Virus record (IMG/VR): IMGVR_UViG_3300027973_000139
Span: 1-33,573 of that record
Reading direction: 5' to 3' (one strand)
DNA: 33,573 nucleotides
Origin: a virus
Shown here piece after piece: positions 12,916 through 20,931 of the stretch; position 1 is the stretch's first letter, and every line of letters begins with the position of its first letter. Position numbers and translations under genes: made by a program. The notes under the pieces are model-generated. The model ran no database searches, had not been told where the DNA came from, and worked only from the letters and a program-made list of their open reading frames with translations.

Positions 12916-13928
12916 CAGCGGTGAGCCCTCCGGTAAAAGTCGGCATTGGCCTGCATTTGGTCAGTGGTAAAAGTGGGGAAACGCGCGTCTAAAAAACCAC
13001 GGCGCACGCCTGAGACCACGATGGTGGCCACGGCAGGGCACTGAGCAGAAACGTGCAGACGCCAGCCCTTCAGCTGCAAGGTCACCGGGCTGGTGCTGAT
13101 GATGGAGACGATGCGCAGAGACTCAGGCTCGATGCTGCCAAGAAAGCGCGCATCGATGACATGCATCATCGTGCGCTTTCTTAGCACCACCTTGATCTGC
13201 TCACGGAAGCGCGCCTCAGGCATCTCCACGGCCGCCATGCCAAAGATGCCCAGCGGCGTGTTTAAGATAGCTGTCTTGGTAGGGTCACCATCAGCCCCGT
13301 CAGGGCCGGGAGGCCCAGGACTACCTGGCGGGCCTAGGCCACCTGGAGGCGCAGCTGTGCCAGGCGTGCCGGGTGGCCCCGGTGGCCCTGCAGGTCCCGG
13401 TGAACCGTTTGGCCCCGGTGCCCCAGGGGGTCCCGGTTCACCCTCATAATAAATACTGCCCGGCGGCCCCGCAGGCCCCGGTGCGCCCGGAATAGAATTT
13501 CCCACAGGCCCCGGATCTCCGCGATCTCCGCGCTCACCGGCTGGCCCCGCATCTCCGCGCTCACCCACGCCACCCTTGCTGCCTTTGGGGCCTTTTCTAC
13601 CCTTCGGGCCCACAGGTGGTGCGGGTGTGCCTGGTGTGCCCGCTGCGCCTGGTGTGCCTGGAGTTCCCGCACTTCCCGGTGGGCCATCACTGCCTGGCGG
13701 CCCCGGATCTCCAGGCGGACCCGCAGGACCGCCACTGCCACCGGCTAAATGATGATCCACACTCGTGAGGTTAGACGTGTTTTCGGAGCGGCCGCGCTCA
13801 CCAGCAAAATGAATGTCGAAAGGCGCGCTCAGCCTCGGCCCTAACCACGCAGCAAAGTCACGCATCATGCGCAGCGTAGCGATGCCACGCTCAGCTCTTA
13901 GGCGATAGACTGGCCGCTTCTGGATCAT
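12915..13928 (-). CDS. Collagen-like fibre protein A (first of three)
   Basis: The 337-residue protein has an N-terminal tail-attachment-like domain (1-66, [20 protein letters not shown] onward), a Gly-X-Y region at 67-216, and a C-terminal head at 219-337. The first half of the helix is charged ([20 protein letters not shown]), as in collagens stabilised by salt bridges. The second half is proline-rich ([20 protein letters not shown]). Breaks near 102, 144, 158 and 191 roughly match those in B and C relative to the start of the repeat. The start overlaps the upstream stop by four bases. Homotrimers or A-B-C heterotrimers are both possible; the near-equal lengths favour testing the latter. 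Confidence 0.9.
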   Translation of the reverse strand: MIQKRPVYRLRAERGIATLRMMRDFAAWLGPRLSAPFDIHFAGERGRSENTSNLTSVDHHLAGGSGGPAGPPGDPGPPGSDGPPGSAGTPGTPGAAGTPGTPAPPVGPKGRKGPKGSKGGVGERGDAGPAGERGDRGDPGPVGNSIPGAPGPAGPPGSIYYEGEPGPPGAPGPNGSPGPAGPPGPPGTPGTAAPPGGLGPPGSPGPPGPDGADGDPTKTAILNTPLGIFGMAAVEMPEARFREQIKVVLRKRTMMHVIDARFLGSIEPESLRIVSIISTSPVTLQLKGWRLHVSAQCPAVATIVVSGVRRGFLDARFPTFTTDQMQANADFYRRAHR

Positions 13929-14797
13929 TCAGGGAGGATCTTCTGCTGCGCCTCATAGGTGATGGTGACAAACCAGACCTGCTTACCTGGCAGCTGCTCC
14001 GAATTGATCGAGGCCCGACGCCAGCCATGCGGCCAGTGGTAGCGGTAGCCGCCCGTCGTCCAGAAAGTGAACTCGGTAAAATCTGGCGCATCCGCCGGAA
14101 TCGCATTGCCCGGAATACCGCCAAACGGCGGCTCTGTGATCGTCACAAATGAATCACTCACCACCAGCTTCGGGATGCTTAATTCAGCAGGCTGTGAGCC
14201 TTCGGAGGGCCAGCCATAAACCGTCTCACCCAGCGCATTCGTCTGATTAGCCATGGCCCAATTGACGGATGGCGAAAACGTCTGTGCTGCTGCATTCACG
14301 CGGCGCGTGTAGGGTTTACTACCGATCTGGCCGCGCAGCTGCAAAGCCAGCAGCGTGTAGCCTGCGATCTCCGTCGGCTCCTTCGCCACATCCATGATAT
14401 ACATCTGCGAATGCGCCCCAGCTAAAGGGGAAAGCTCACCACGGGCAAAGATCGGATCGTCAGGCGTGCGCGTGGCGATGGACAGGCTGATCGAGTCAAA
14501 GCCCTCACTCGGCGTGTTCTCAGACTGCTGAAACAGCCGCCACGTTTCTGATGCAGTCTTGAAGCCCTTGTATTCCGCATCAAAGACCCACACATCACCC
14601 AATTGATTGGCCGCCACATCCACAGCCTTCATGATCGGGTAGCCCGGCATGGATGCGCCTGGGCTCACAAAGGCTTCATTGGTGGAATCCACAGAGTAAA
14701 AGCAGGAGTCGAAATCATTCGGCCGCACCCGCCAGCGCAGGCCACCGATCTGCTCTTCCAGAGCACCGAAAGAAATCACTTGGGGAGGTAAAGGCAT
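13925..14797 (-). CDS. Tail-tip protein of unknown family, 290 aa
   Basis: The 290-residue protein is beta-rich and acidic ([20 protein letters not shown] at the start, [20 protein letters not shown] later, [17 protein letters not shown] at the end). Position directly after the tape measure and before the fibre genes suggests a distal-tail or tail-tip protein, to which the collagen fibres may attach. The start immediately follows the tape-measure stop, and the end overlaps collagen A by four bases. I do not recognise a family by motif. Confidence 0.75.
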   Translation of the reverse strand: MPLPPQVISFGALEEQIGGLRWRVRPNDFDSCFYSVDSTNEAFVSPGASMPGYPIMKAVDVAANQLGDVWVFDAEYKGFKTASETWRLFQQSENTPSEGFDSISLSIATRTPDDPIFARGELSPLAGAHSQMYIMDVAKEPTEIAGYTLLALQLRGQIGSKPYTRRVNAAAQTFSPSVNWAMANQTNALGETVYGWPSEGSQPAELSIPKLVVSDSFVTITEPPFGGIPGNAIPADAPDFTEFTFWTTGGYRYHWPHGWRRASINSEQLPGKQVWFVTITYEAQQKILPE

Positions 14798-14798
14798 A

Positions 14799-16637
14799 CT
14801 AGGTCAGGGCACGTTCAAAAATTTCTGTTGTCTTAGTAGCGAAAGCGTCAAAGGCCGAGGTCAGCTCAGTCATGCCGCCATCCTTAGCCGTCTCCGCCGC
14901 AGGCGTCCGGCCACCGGCTGGCAGGCCTCGGGTAGTGCTTGGATCTGGCATATTACGACCGCCAAAATTCTCATCTAAAGAAGATCTGATCTTGCTATCC
15001 ATCAGGCTGAAATTGCCGAAATGTTTGTTGATAGACTCATCATACATTTGACGAGATGTGTTCGTTCGTTTCTGAGCACGATCACGCGCATCATTCATTC
15101 CGCCTTGATCTTGGGAATAGCCTTGGATTGTGCTGCGGTTATTGTCATCTTTACCGCCACGCTGCTTTTCAGTCTTAGCTTTAGCATTCACCAGCTGCTC
15201 AGCTTTGCGGTTCGCCTCTTCATAGCTCAGGCCTAGATCATTCACCAAGCGCGCTGTGGTCTCGATGATGTCAGCTTCACGCTGTAGCTTCTCAGCCTTG
15301 CGGTCTTGACCTCGGGCCTGTGCCTCCAGAATATCCAGCTCCAAATCAAACAAAGCCAGATTCCTGATCTGTTGAGATTCCTGCTTGGTTTTTTCAGACG
15401 TCAGTTTTTGGCTTTGCTCAGCTGTTTGGGCTTCAGCATCCCTGATGCGTTCTTCTAAAGTCAGGATGCTTTGCTTCTTCTTTTCTCTTTCGATACCCAG
15501 CTGAGCCGTCAGCGACTCGCCACCCTTCTGGCCTTTCACGGCCGCCAGTTGCCGCTCGATGTCAGCCAGATCAGCTTTGGCAAGCTCTAGCTTCTCAAGG
15601 TCGATTAACTGCAGATCCAGTGTTCGGGTCTGTTCACCCTTCAGCGTGGCTTGCAGCTTTGTTAAAGCCTCATTGGCTTTAGTGGCTTCTTCGCCGCCCT
15701 TTTTGATTTCTTTGTTAGCGTCTGCCTGAGCTTCCTCATAAGCTTCACATTCAGCGGCCAGTTGCTCGTATTCAGCATTGAGCGCATCGGCCTCACGCTG
15801 CGCATCACGGCTGACTTCATTAGCGTCAGCTTGTTCTTTAGCAGCACCCGCGATAGCAGCTTGCAGCTTTGCCACACGTTCAGTGTAGGTGCCATATTCA
15901 GGCCCATAAGTGAAAGCACCGATCAGGCTTTTCACATCGCGGATCGTGCCTGAAATAGTCGCCGCTCCAAAATCTTTCAGGGCTTTCGTGGCGATGTCGA
16001 TGACGTCATTAGCCTCAGCAATGCTGATGAGCTGCTCCTCACTGATGACTGGAGCTTCGGCGATTTCCTGCAGCGTCTCTTTGCTAGTCCTTAGCAGTGG
16101 CAAAAGATCACCAAATTTCTTGCCCATCAGGTCAAAGACCTCCGTGAATCCCTGGCCATTCTTCTGAGCGTTTTGGAAGCCTTCAGCCAGTTCAGCCAGT
16201 TGGCGTTCTGGAGACAGACGCACAAACGCAGCCGCATCAATGCCCAAAACTTTCAAAGCTTGATTCCCATCACTGTCCGCACCCTTACGGATCTCCAGAT
16301 TCATTTTTTGAAGAGCCTTAAAAACCGTCTCCAAATCACTGCCGGTCAGTTTGGCTTGCAGACCGATACGCTGCAAGCTTTCCGGGCTTTCATTGAGTTG
16401 CTGAGCGCGGTCATAAAGGTTGTCATATTCATCGGCCAGATTCTTAATGGCTCCCACCGTCACCGCCGCAGCGGCACCAGTTAAGCCGCCAGAAATCCAT
16501 GCAGGCGTAGGAATAGAGCCAATCTTGCCAAGAGCAGACTGCATGTCTTTTGAAGCTCTATCGACAATCGAAGCTGCACCTTTAGCTCCTGATTCGAGCT
16601 TACCATTGTTCCAGCCTAATTGAATTTCTGCAGCCAT
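14799..16637 (-). CDS. Tape measure protein
   Basis: The 612-residue protein sets tail length in a siphovirus-like tail. It has a short N-terminus, a hydrophobic Ala/Gly span at 46-67 (AWISGGLTGAAAAVTVGAIK), then long helical and coiled-coil segments to about 480 (ADANEVSRDAQREADALNAE, EALTKLQATLKGEQTRTLDL, ILTLEERIRDAEAQTAEQSQ). A Gly/Ser/Pro-rich tail region with a final helix follows. At the usual ratio of about 0.15 nm per residue the tail would be near 90 nm. It follows the chaperone pair, which is the normal order. An ATGACA element inside a 15-bp palindrome lies 13 bases before ATG 16637. Confidence 0.85.
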   Translation of the reverse strand: MAAEIQLGWNNGKLESGAKGAASIVDRASKDMQSALGKIGSIPTPAWISGGLTGAAAAVTVGAIKNLADEYDNLYDRAQQLNESPESLQRIGLQAKLTGSDLETVFKALQKMNLEIRKGADSDGNQALKVLGIDAAAFVRLSPERQLAELAEGFQNAQKNGQGFTEVFDLMGKKFGDLLPLLRTSKETLQEIAEAPVISEEQLISIAEANDVIDIATKALKDFGAATISGTIRDVKSLIGAFTYGPEYGTYTERVAKLQAAIAGAAKEQADANEVSRDAQREADALNAEYEQLAAECEAYEEAQADANKEIKKGGEEATKANEALTKLQATLKGEQTRTLDLQLIDLEKLELAKADLADIERQLAAVKGQKGGESLTAQLGIEREKKKQSILTLEERIRDAEAQTAEQSQKLTSEKTKQESQQIRNLALFDLELDILEAQARGQDRKAEKLQREADIIETTARLVNDLGLSYEEANRKAEQLVNAKAKTEKQRGGKDDNNRSTIQGYSQDQGGMNDARDRAQKRTNTSRQMYDESINKHFGNFSLMDSKIRSSLDENFGGRNMPDPSTTRGLPAGGRTPAAETAKDGGMTELTSAFDAFATKTTEIFERALT

Positions 16638-16648
16638 ACATAATGGCC

Positions 16649-16663
16649 CGTGTCATTGACACG
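16649..16663. promoter_or_regulatory. Palindrome with ATGACA before the tape measure gene
   Basis: CGTGTCATTGACACG is a perfect 7-1-7 palindrome. On the minus strand it contains ATGACA (16656-16651), 13 bases before ATG 16637. It is the only palindromic member of the TTGACA-N13-start group and could be a protein-binding site or an mRNA hairpin. Confidence 0.55.
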
Positions 16664-16674
16664 ATTCAGCCGTC

Positions 16675-16920
16675 TCAGCCTTTGAAAGTCTCAAGCCACC
16701 GCTGATGCGCTTCCCGCACCTTCTCACGATTCTGCGCACGGCCCGTAGCCACGATGGCCTCCAGCAGCTCCTCCGTGCAGGCATTTTCCGGCAGTGAGAT
16801 CACCACATCCTGCGTGGCAGTCTTTGCCAGATAAACCCAGTTTTCCCGCTGCTTTTTATCAGGGCCAACAAACTCAAAGCCAAAGGCCTCTAAAATGTAA
16901 AAGGCTTCTGATGTGATCAT
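16675..16920 (-). CDS. Small tail-module protein, 81 aa
   Basis: ATG 16920 (MITSEAFYILEAFGFEFVGP) is chosen because it overlaps the stop of the frameshift extension as ATGA. The GTG further upstream lies inside that extension. The product has a beta-alpha pattern (NWVYLAKTATQDVVISLPEN) and ends in a basic helix (KVREAHQRWLETFKG). It has the size of a small tail chaperone or accessory protein; no family recognised. It lies between the chaperone pair and the tape measure. Confidence 0.65.
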   Translation of the reverse strand: MITSEAFYILEAFGFEFVGPDKKQRENWVYLAKTATQDVVISLPENACTEELLEAIVATGRAQNREKVREAHQRWLETFKG

Positions 16921-17141
16921 GATTTCAAACTTTTGAGGATTCTTTGCCACCAGCGGCCTTCGGCGTTGTCTTGACTCTGCGGCCAGCGCATGTCGCCGCC
17001 TTGTGATAGGAGATACTCATGGATGTAGGCCCAGCCGCGTTCTTGCGGTAAGTGATAACGGATGAAGTCTTCATTGGTGAGAGAAGGACAGGCCCTGGAC
17101 ACAAGTGACACGTAGGTGGCACTCAGGCAGGGCCGAGCTAT
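16917..17141 (-). CDS. Tail-chaperone frameshift extension (T part)
   Basis: This frame has no convincing start of its own. It is reached by a -1 shift on A8 at 17141-17148, after which it reads IARPCLSATYVSLVSRACPS and continues to TGA 16919-16917, adding 74 residues. The fused product would be 272 residues. G/GT-type chaperones of siphoviruses are made in exactly this way and wrap the tape measure during tail assembly. The GTG at 17111 could instead be an independent start. Confidence 0.75.
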   Translation of the reverse strand: MARPCLSATYVSLVSRACPSLTNEDFIRYHLPQERGWAYIHEYLLSQGGDMRWPQSQDNAEGRWWQRILKSLKS

Positions 17142-17734
17142 TTTTTTTCGCGTGAGGCATCGTGCTGAGCGTTTGGCCGTGACGTGGCGCGGGTGGATTG
17201 GGCGCGCTGGTAGATGTCGTAAAATAAGCTCACCACCAGGGCTTGCTCAGAATTATCAATATTCTCCCGAGACCAGGCGCGGATGGTTTCCTCAAGATTC
17301 AGAGCTTTTTCTTTTGGAGTCAGTCGCTTCCAGTTGCCTTCACTGTCTTGGATCATGCCTGGCATAGACAGCCATTCCCGAGGCTCATGAGCACAGAACC
17401 AAATCACCCGCAGGGCGTCCGGTAACAAAGCAAACGGATGGCGGATCAGATCTTTCAAAGGCCCATCCTCCAAGGCTTCACGGTGCCGATTCCAATCTCC
17501 TTCACGATCGATGGCAAACGGAGCCAGCTCACGTCCCTTCCAGAAAAAGGGCAAGGCTCCAAAATCAGCATCTAAATTCGTTTTTTTACTGGAGGCATCA
17601 GATTCATCATCATCATCCATCATGATCGGCGCAGAGGCAGGCACGCTAAAGCCGTTCGACTCAAGGTTGAGATGGGCAGCTTCTTCGACCTCGATGGAGT
17701 CGCAGGGGTGCAGGGGGATTTCTTCGGTGTTCAT
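17138..17734 (-). CDS. Tail assembly chaperone (G part)
   Basis: The 198-residue protein starts at ATG 17734, overlapping the previous stop by four bases. It has an acidic N-terminus (MNTEEIPLHPCDSIEVEEAA), a middle domain with hydrophobic helices (PLKDLIRHPFALLPDALRVI) and a charged C-terminal helix (LNLEETIRAWSRENIDNSEQ) that ends at the slippery GAA-AAA-AAA-TAG. Two products are expected: the 198-residue form and a smaller amount of 272-residue fusion. The position before the tape measure is the conserved one. Confidence 0.75.
   Translation of the reverse strand: MNTEEIPLHPCDSIEVEEAAHLNLESNGFSVPASAPIMMDDDDESDASSKKTNLDADFGALPFFWKGRELAPFAIDREGDWNRHREALEDGPLKDLIRHPFALLPDALRVIWFCAHEPREWLSMPGMIQDSEGNWKRLTPKEKALNLEETIRAWSRENIDNSEQALVVSLFYDIYQRAQSTRATSRPNAQHDASREKK
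17141..17148 (-). promoter_or_regulatory. Programmed -1 ribosomal frameshift site
   Basis: The minus strand reads GAA AAA AAA TAG, holding the canonical slippery heptamer A-AAA-AAA within an A8 run directly before the zero-frame stop. Slipping back one base enters the frame ATA-GCT-CGG and continues for 74 codons. No clear downstream stem was sought in detail. Confidence 0.8.
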
Positions 17735-18507
17735 GGGATTTGCAGGTGGCGTTTCACGCGGTCCATCGTCTTACCTTTGGCATTGCTGGAGACTAGGCTC
17801 GCGCGGCCTGTATTAGGTGCGCGGATCAGAATCAGCGGCTGACGGCTCCGCAGCATGTCACGGATGGCCTCACGATTACTTAGAGCCTGCATCATCCACA
17901 GCAGCGGATGCTCAGGGGATTCCGCCGCCAAGCTGCCGTTTCGGTAAGCCGTGCGCAGGATCTGCGGAGATTCAGCTGGGAGAAATAAAGCCTGCCCAAA
18001 GACAAAGAGCACCTCAGGCGCGGAGCCCTCCAGCCGCAGCAGCTGAAAGCCCAGGACAAGGAGAGAAGCCGCTAGCTTAATGTCACGCGTGCCCAGCAGA
18101 CCCGGCATGCTGCTCATGCTGGGTGGTAACTGGCCATCAGCCAGCAGCCATCGCTGTGCGCCCTTGACTTTCATTTGGCGGTGCGGCTCTGCCTTACGAG
18201 TCCACTCGATGAGCGTATCTGCCGCCTTACAGGCTCGCAGAGCATCCAGCACCGGATGATGCGGATCGGCATCTTGCAGTTGCCCAGTCTGCACCATAGA
18301 CATCACCAGCTTCGTCTGATGGCTGGGCAATTGCTCGCCCTGCGGATCTGGCAGCGTGTCTAGACTCACCAGCAGGCTTTCCCAGCGTTTACCACTCACG
18401 CGGTCCTCACTGAGATCAGGCTTCACCTGCACCCCTATAACGGACAAAGCCGCAGCCAGCTCCACGCTGGTGGTGCGTGTGTAAGCCGGTGCGGCAGTGT
18501 TCTTCAT
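17731..18507 (-). CDS. Tail-module hypothetical protein, 258 aa
   Basis: The 258-residue protein begins MKNTAAPAYTRTTSVELAAA and is largely helical with a few strands (PEVLFVFGQALFLPAESPQI). It is followed by a basic C-terminus (NAKGKTMDRVKRHLQIP). I recognise no domain. It lies between the tube candidate and the chaperone pair, where some phages carry additional tail-assembly proteins. GACATC lies directly before ATG 18507, as before the 137-aa exported protein, and may be a related translation signal. Confidence 0.7.
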   Translation of the reverse strand: MKNTAAPAYTRTTSVELAAALSVIGVQVKPDLSEDRVSGKRWESLLVSLDTLPDPQGEQLPSHQTKLVMSMVQTGQLQDADPHHPVLDALRACKAADTLIEWTRKAEPHRQMKVKGAQRWLLADGQLPPSMSSMPGLLGTRDIKLAASLLVLGFQLLRLEGSAPEVLFVFGQALFLPAESPQILRTAYRNGSLAAESPEHPLLWMMQALSNREAIRDMLRSRQPLILIRAPNTGRASLVSSNAKGKTMDRVKRHLQIP

Positions 18508-18525
18508 GATGTCTAAGCGGGAGTT

Positions 18526-18921
18526 TTACGCAGTCACCACAAACGGTGCGTGCGTGATATTCATCGAAGTCTTCAGATCTTCCGTGAGCGTGTAGCTGTC
18601 CTCAGCGTCATCGAGCATCATGGTGCCGACAGCTGGATCAAAGCCGCGTTTCTCCACAGCAAAATTAGCCAGAGAGATCACACGTGTGCCGGGATGCTGA
18701 GCCGCGAGGCCTGCAGCCGTCACCACGAAAGCCGTGAAGCTGATGGCCGTCATCGGATTAAAATACTCGCGGCGGCGCAGGTTACCAAAGCGGTTCGTGC
18801 GGTCACGTGTCTGGCGGCTGAATTTGATTTTAAAATCTTCAACGTCGAGGTTTTCCTCATCGAGCAAGTCGTTGAGAGAGTCAGCCGAACCGTGAATGAT
18901 GAGAGGAGTGGGAGCAGGCAT
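18526..18921 (-). CDS. Major tail (tube) protein candidate, 131 aa
   Basis: The 131-residue protein has a basic charged segment (FKIKFSRQTRDRTNRFGNLR) and beta-rich hydrophobic parts (PMTAISFTAFVVTAAGLAAQ, TRVISLANFAVEKRGFDPAV). Its end (DSYTLTEDLKTSMNITHAPF) looks like a closing beta hairpin. By order (after the terminator candidate, before the chaperones) it is the best candidate for the tail-tube subunit, although it is small for that role. Confidence in the gene is good; the tube role is inferred. Confidence 0.6.
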   Translation of the reverse strand: MPAPTPLIIHGSADSLNDLLDEENLDVEDFKIKFSRQTRDRTNRFGNLRRREYFNPMTAISFTAFVVTAAGLAAQHPGTRVISLANFAVEKRGFDPAVGTMMLDDAEDSYTLTEDLKTSMNITHAPFVVTA

Positions 18922-18950
18922 AAGAGGAGTGAGGGATGAGTGGGGATGTT

Positions 18951-19127
18951 TTAGACTTCAGTGATCGTGACGGTGTAATCTTTACCAACCACAAAGGTAG
19001 CCAGCCAGTCAGCCGAGCGCACAGCCACGTCGATGTATTGGCCCGAATCAGCCTGCAGGCGCACACTGCCAGAGACTGGCGTGGTGTCGTGAGTCGTGAT
19101 GGATTTACAGCGGCCGGTGAAATTCAT
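18951..19127 (-). CDS. Small tail-module protein, 58 aa
   Basis: ATG 19127 (MNFTGRCKSITTHDTTPVSG) is the likely start, because the longer frame overlaps the preceding gene. The product is a small beta-rich protein (SVRLQADSGQYIDVAVRSAD, then WLATFVVGKDYTVTITEV). No family recognised. It could be a decoration or tail accessory protein encoded between two larger structural genes. Confidence 0.6.
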   Translation of the reverse strand: MNFTGRCKSITTHDTTPVSGSVRLQADSGQYIDVAVRSADWLATFVVGKDYTVTITEV

Positions 19128-19146
19128 GGAGGTCAAAGATGAGCGT

Positions 19147-19635
19147 TTAGTTAGCAGCACTAGAAACCAGACCAGGCGCGCGGAAATAAACGGTCGTGGC
19201 GTTCTTCACCACGGCCACCGCGTGCAGGAACCAGCCCGTGGTCAGATCAGCCACTGGGGCGATGCCACCAGCAGTGCCCGAGCTGATCAGCACCATGTTC
19301 GTCGTCAGACCGGAAGCCGCGATCACCAAGGCCGGATCATGAGAAACGTAAGAGATGCGCTGACCGGAGGAAGCCGAGTTCACCGCGATGCCTTCGACCA
19401 CCCGCAAAGCCACAGCTCCATTGGCATCAGAAAGCTTGGCCTTGCCAAAGTTATTCACATCCACATCAGCTGCATCCAGATAGATCAGCTGACCTGCGGC
19501 GATGGTGGCACCAGCGGTGGCATAGCGCACCACGGCATTGTTGGAGGGCACCACATTGGCAGCGGTGATGGTGAGGTCAGCCGCGTGGGAAACGACGGCA
19601 AAAGCGGACAGCAGAAGAAGGGTAAGTTTGCGCAT
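19147..19635 (-). CDS. DUF2190-like decoration/fibre protein with a signal-like N-terminus
   Basis: ATG 19635 (MRKLTLLLLSAFAVVSHAAD) gives 162 residues. The N-terminus looks like a Sec signal with cleavage after SHA. The mature part (LTITAANVVPSNNAVVRYAT, AGATIAAGQLIYLDAADVDV, GTAGGIAPVADLTTGWFLHA) resembles DUF2190/head-decoration proteins, which are Ala/Gly/Thr-rich with AGATIxAGQ and GGIAP motifs. Known decoration proteins do not carry signal peptides, so this is odd for a virion protein. It may be exported before lysis, or the hydrophobic start may be a membrane or trimer-forming element. Confidence 0.7.
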   Translation of the reverse strand: MRKLTLLLLSAFAVVSHAADLTITAANVVPSNNAVVRYATAGATIAAGQLIYLDAADVDVNNFGKAKLSDANGAVALRVVEGIAVNSASSGQRISYVSHDPALVIAASGLTTNMVLISSGTAGGIAPVADLTTGWFLHAVAVVKNATTVYFRAPGLVSSAAN

Positions 19636-19652
19636 ACAGAATTCCCAAGATG

Positions 19653-20114
19653 TCAATCTGGAGCCAGCTCATCTGAGCGCACCGTGACGATCACGTCCGT
19701 GCTGCGCGTGCGTGTGGCTGAGTCCGTGATCAGGCTCAGATCACTCTCACCCAGCCGATAGCCGATCATGTTCCAGCCAGTGCGCTGCGCCAAAGTCAGC
19801 CCGCGCAGATACGTGCTAAATGCCTGCACATCTGCTAGAATGTAGCGGATGCCGGCCGTCCATGTATTCTCCTGCACCGGATCACTTTTCTCGTGATTTT
19901 GTAACTCCACCAGGATCGTTAGCTTGAAGCGTTTCGGGTGCATCATCTCCACCGTTGAGGTCAGGAAGATGACCCGTGGATAGGTGGCCTCAGCTGTCGT
20001 CGGACCCACCACAAACGGCAGCAGCGTGGAGGAAGGCAGACTCAGATCAGCGCGCCGTGAATGCACGTAATTGGCCAGCAATTGAGGGATGAGGGATTCA
20101 GTATTGGGAGGCAT
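19653..20114 (-). CDS. Tail terminator/completion-like protein
   Basis: The 153-residue protein starts MPPNTESLIPQLLANYVHSR and has a ferredoxin-like pattern: helix, strand (LLPFVVGPTTAEATYPRVIF), then ILVELQNHEK and a helix (ILADVQAFSTYLRGLTLAQR), ending in a strand (STDVIVTVRSDELAPD). This order fits tail-terminator or minor tail U-like proteins. It lies after the gp10-like gene, which is normal. No Shine-Dalgarno sequence is seen; a T-rich run precedes ATG 20114. Confidence 0.65.
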   Translation of the reverse strand: MPPNTESLIPQLLANYVHSRRADLSLPSSTLLPFVVGPTTAEATYPRVIFLTSTVEMMHPKRFKLTILVELQNHEKSDPVQENTWTAGIRYILADVQAFSTYLRGLTLAQRTGWNMIGYRLGESDLSLITDSATRTRSTDVIVTVRSDELAPD

Positions 20115-20121
20115 AAAAAAA

Positions 20122-20931
20122 TCAGGTTAAACCAGCAGCCAGTTTTTTTTCTAAACTACGGGCAAGGAAAGGCAGCTGCCGCTGAATGGCTGCCACGCGA
20201 TACTTCAGCACGTAATTAAACCGCCGCTGCATGTCAGAGATCGCCCGGCTAGTGATGCCGATCTTCACCACTCGTCCCGCACTGGTTTTTTGGTCACGCA
20301 CATAGCCACCTGGGGCACTGTGACGCTTCACCCAGGCAGGCACACCACGCAGCGCACCGAAGCGGCCGCTGTAAGCCGAAGGCACCGCAGAGGCCAGCAT
20401 ACCCACGTTCTTCATCTTGCGGCGTCGATACGCTTTTAGCGCAGCCGGATCAGTCACCACAAAGGAAGGCTTAATGCCATTCACGCGGCCATTCCGGCCT
20501 CGACGTTTGCCATGCTCAGAGCCGCCATCAAAGCTGCGATGCCTTTTGAATTGAGACGGCAGACTCGGCACAGAATCGGCGATGCGTTGCATCTTAGAGA
20601 CATCCTTCACCTTCCACGCCGCCCAATAAGCTGCAGCAGGCCCGTCAGCCCCTATCGACTTCATCGCAGCATACACCGTGCCCGGGTTAGCATACACGCG
20701 GCTCAGATCACGCATCACCGCGCCCTCACCCTGCTTCTTGGCAGCCGTGCCACTCACACCCTGAGAATGCGGCGGAATGATCTGCACCAGCCCTGGCACA
20801 TTGCCCGAGGAGCTAATCAGCAGCCGCACATTGTCATTGAGCAGCTTGTTTTGCTCAGCCGCCGTTTGAGAGGGAAACTGTGCCAAAACTTTCAGCAGCC
20901 GTGAGGCGTCAATTTTGGCCGTGATGATCAT
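20122..20931 (-). CDS. HK97 gp10-like minor head/tail-joining protein, long version
   Basis: The protein is 269 residues, longer than usual for the HK97-gp10 family (about 130-150). The N-terminal helix (IDASRLLKVLAQFPSQTAAE) and the basic middle (FKRHRSFDGGSEHGKRRGRN, YRRRKMKNVGMLASAVPSAY) fit a head-tail joining protein. The end has amphipathic helices (RFNYVLKYRVAAIQRQLPFL). Stop and start overlap the neighbour as ATGA. Assignment rests on order and general character. Confidence 0.6.
   Translation of the reverse strand: MIITAKIDASRLLKVLAQFPSQTAAEQNKLLNDNVRLLISSSGNVPGLVQIIPPHSQGVSGTAAKKQGEGAVMRDLSRVYANPGTVYAAMKSIGADGPAAAYWAAWKVKDVSKMQRIADSVPSLPSQFKRHRSFDGGSEHGKRRGRNGRVNGIKPSFVVTDPAALKAYRRRKMKNVGMLASAVPSAYSGRFGALRGVPAWVKRHSAPGGYVRDQKTSAGRVVKIGITSRAISDMQRRFNYVLKYRVAAIQRQLPFLARSLEKKLAAGLT

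Noticed and set aside
10917-13928. CRISPR array or tandem-repeat locus
   Set aside because: The periodicity is 9 bases from Gly-X-Y codons, without constant repeats or unique spacers of CRISPR length.
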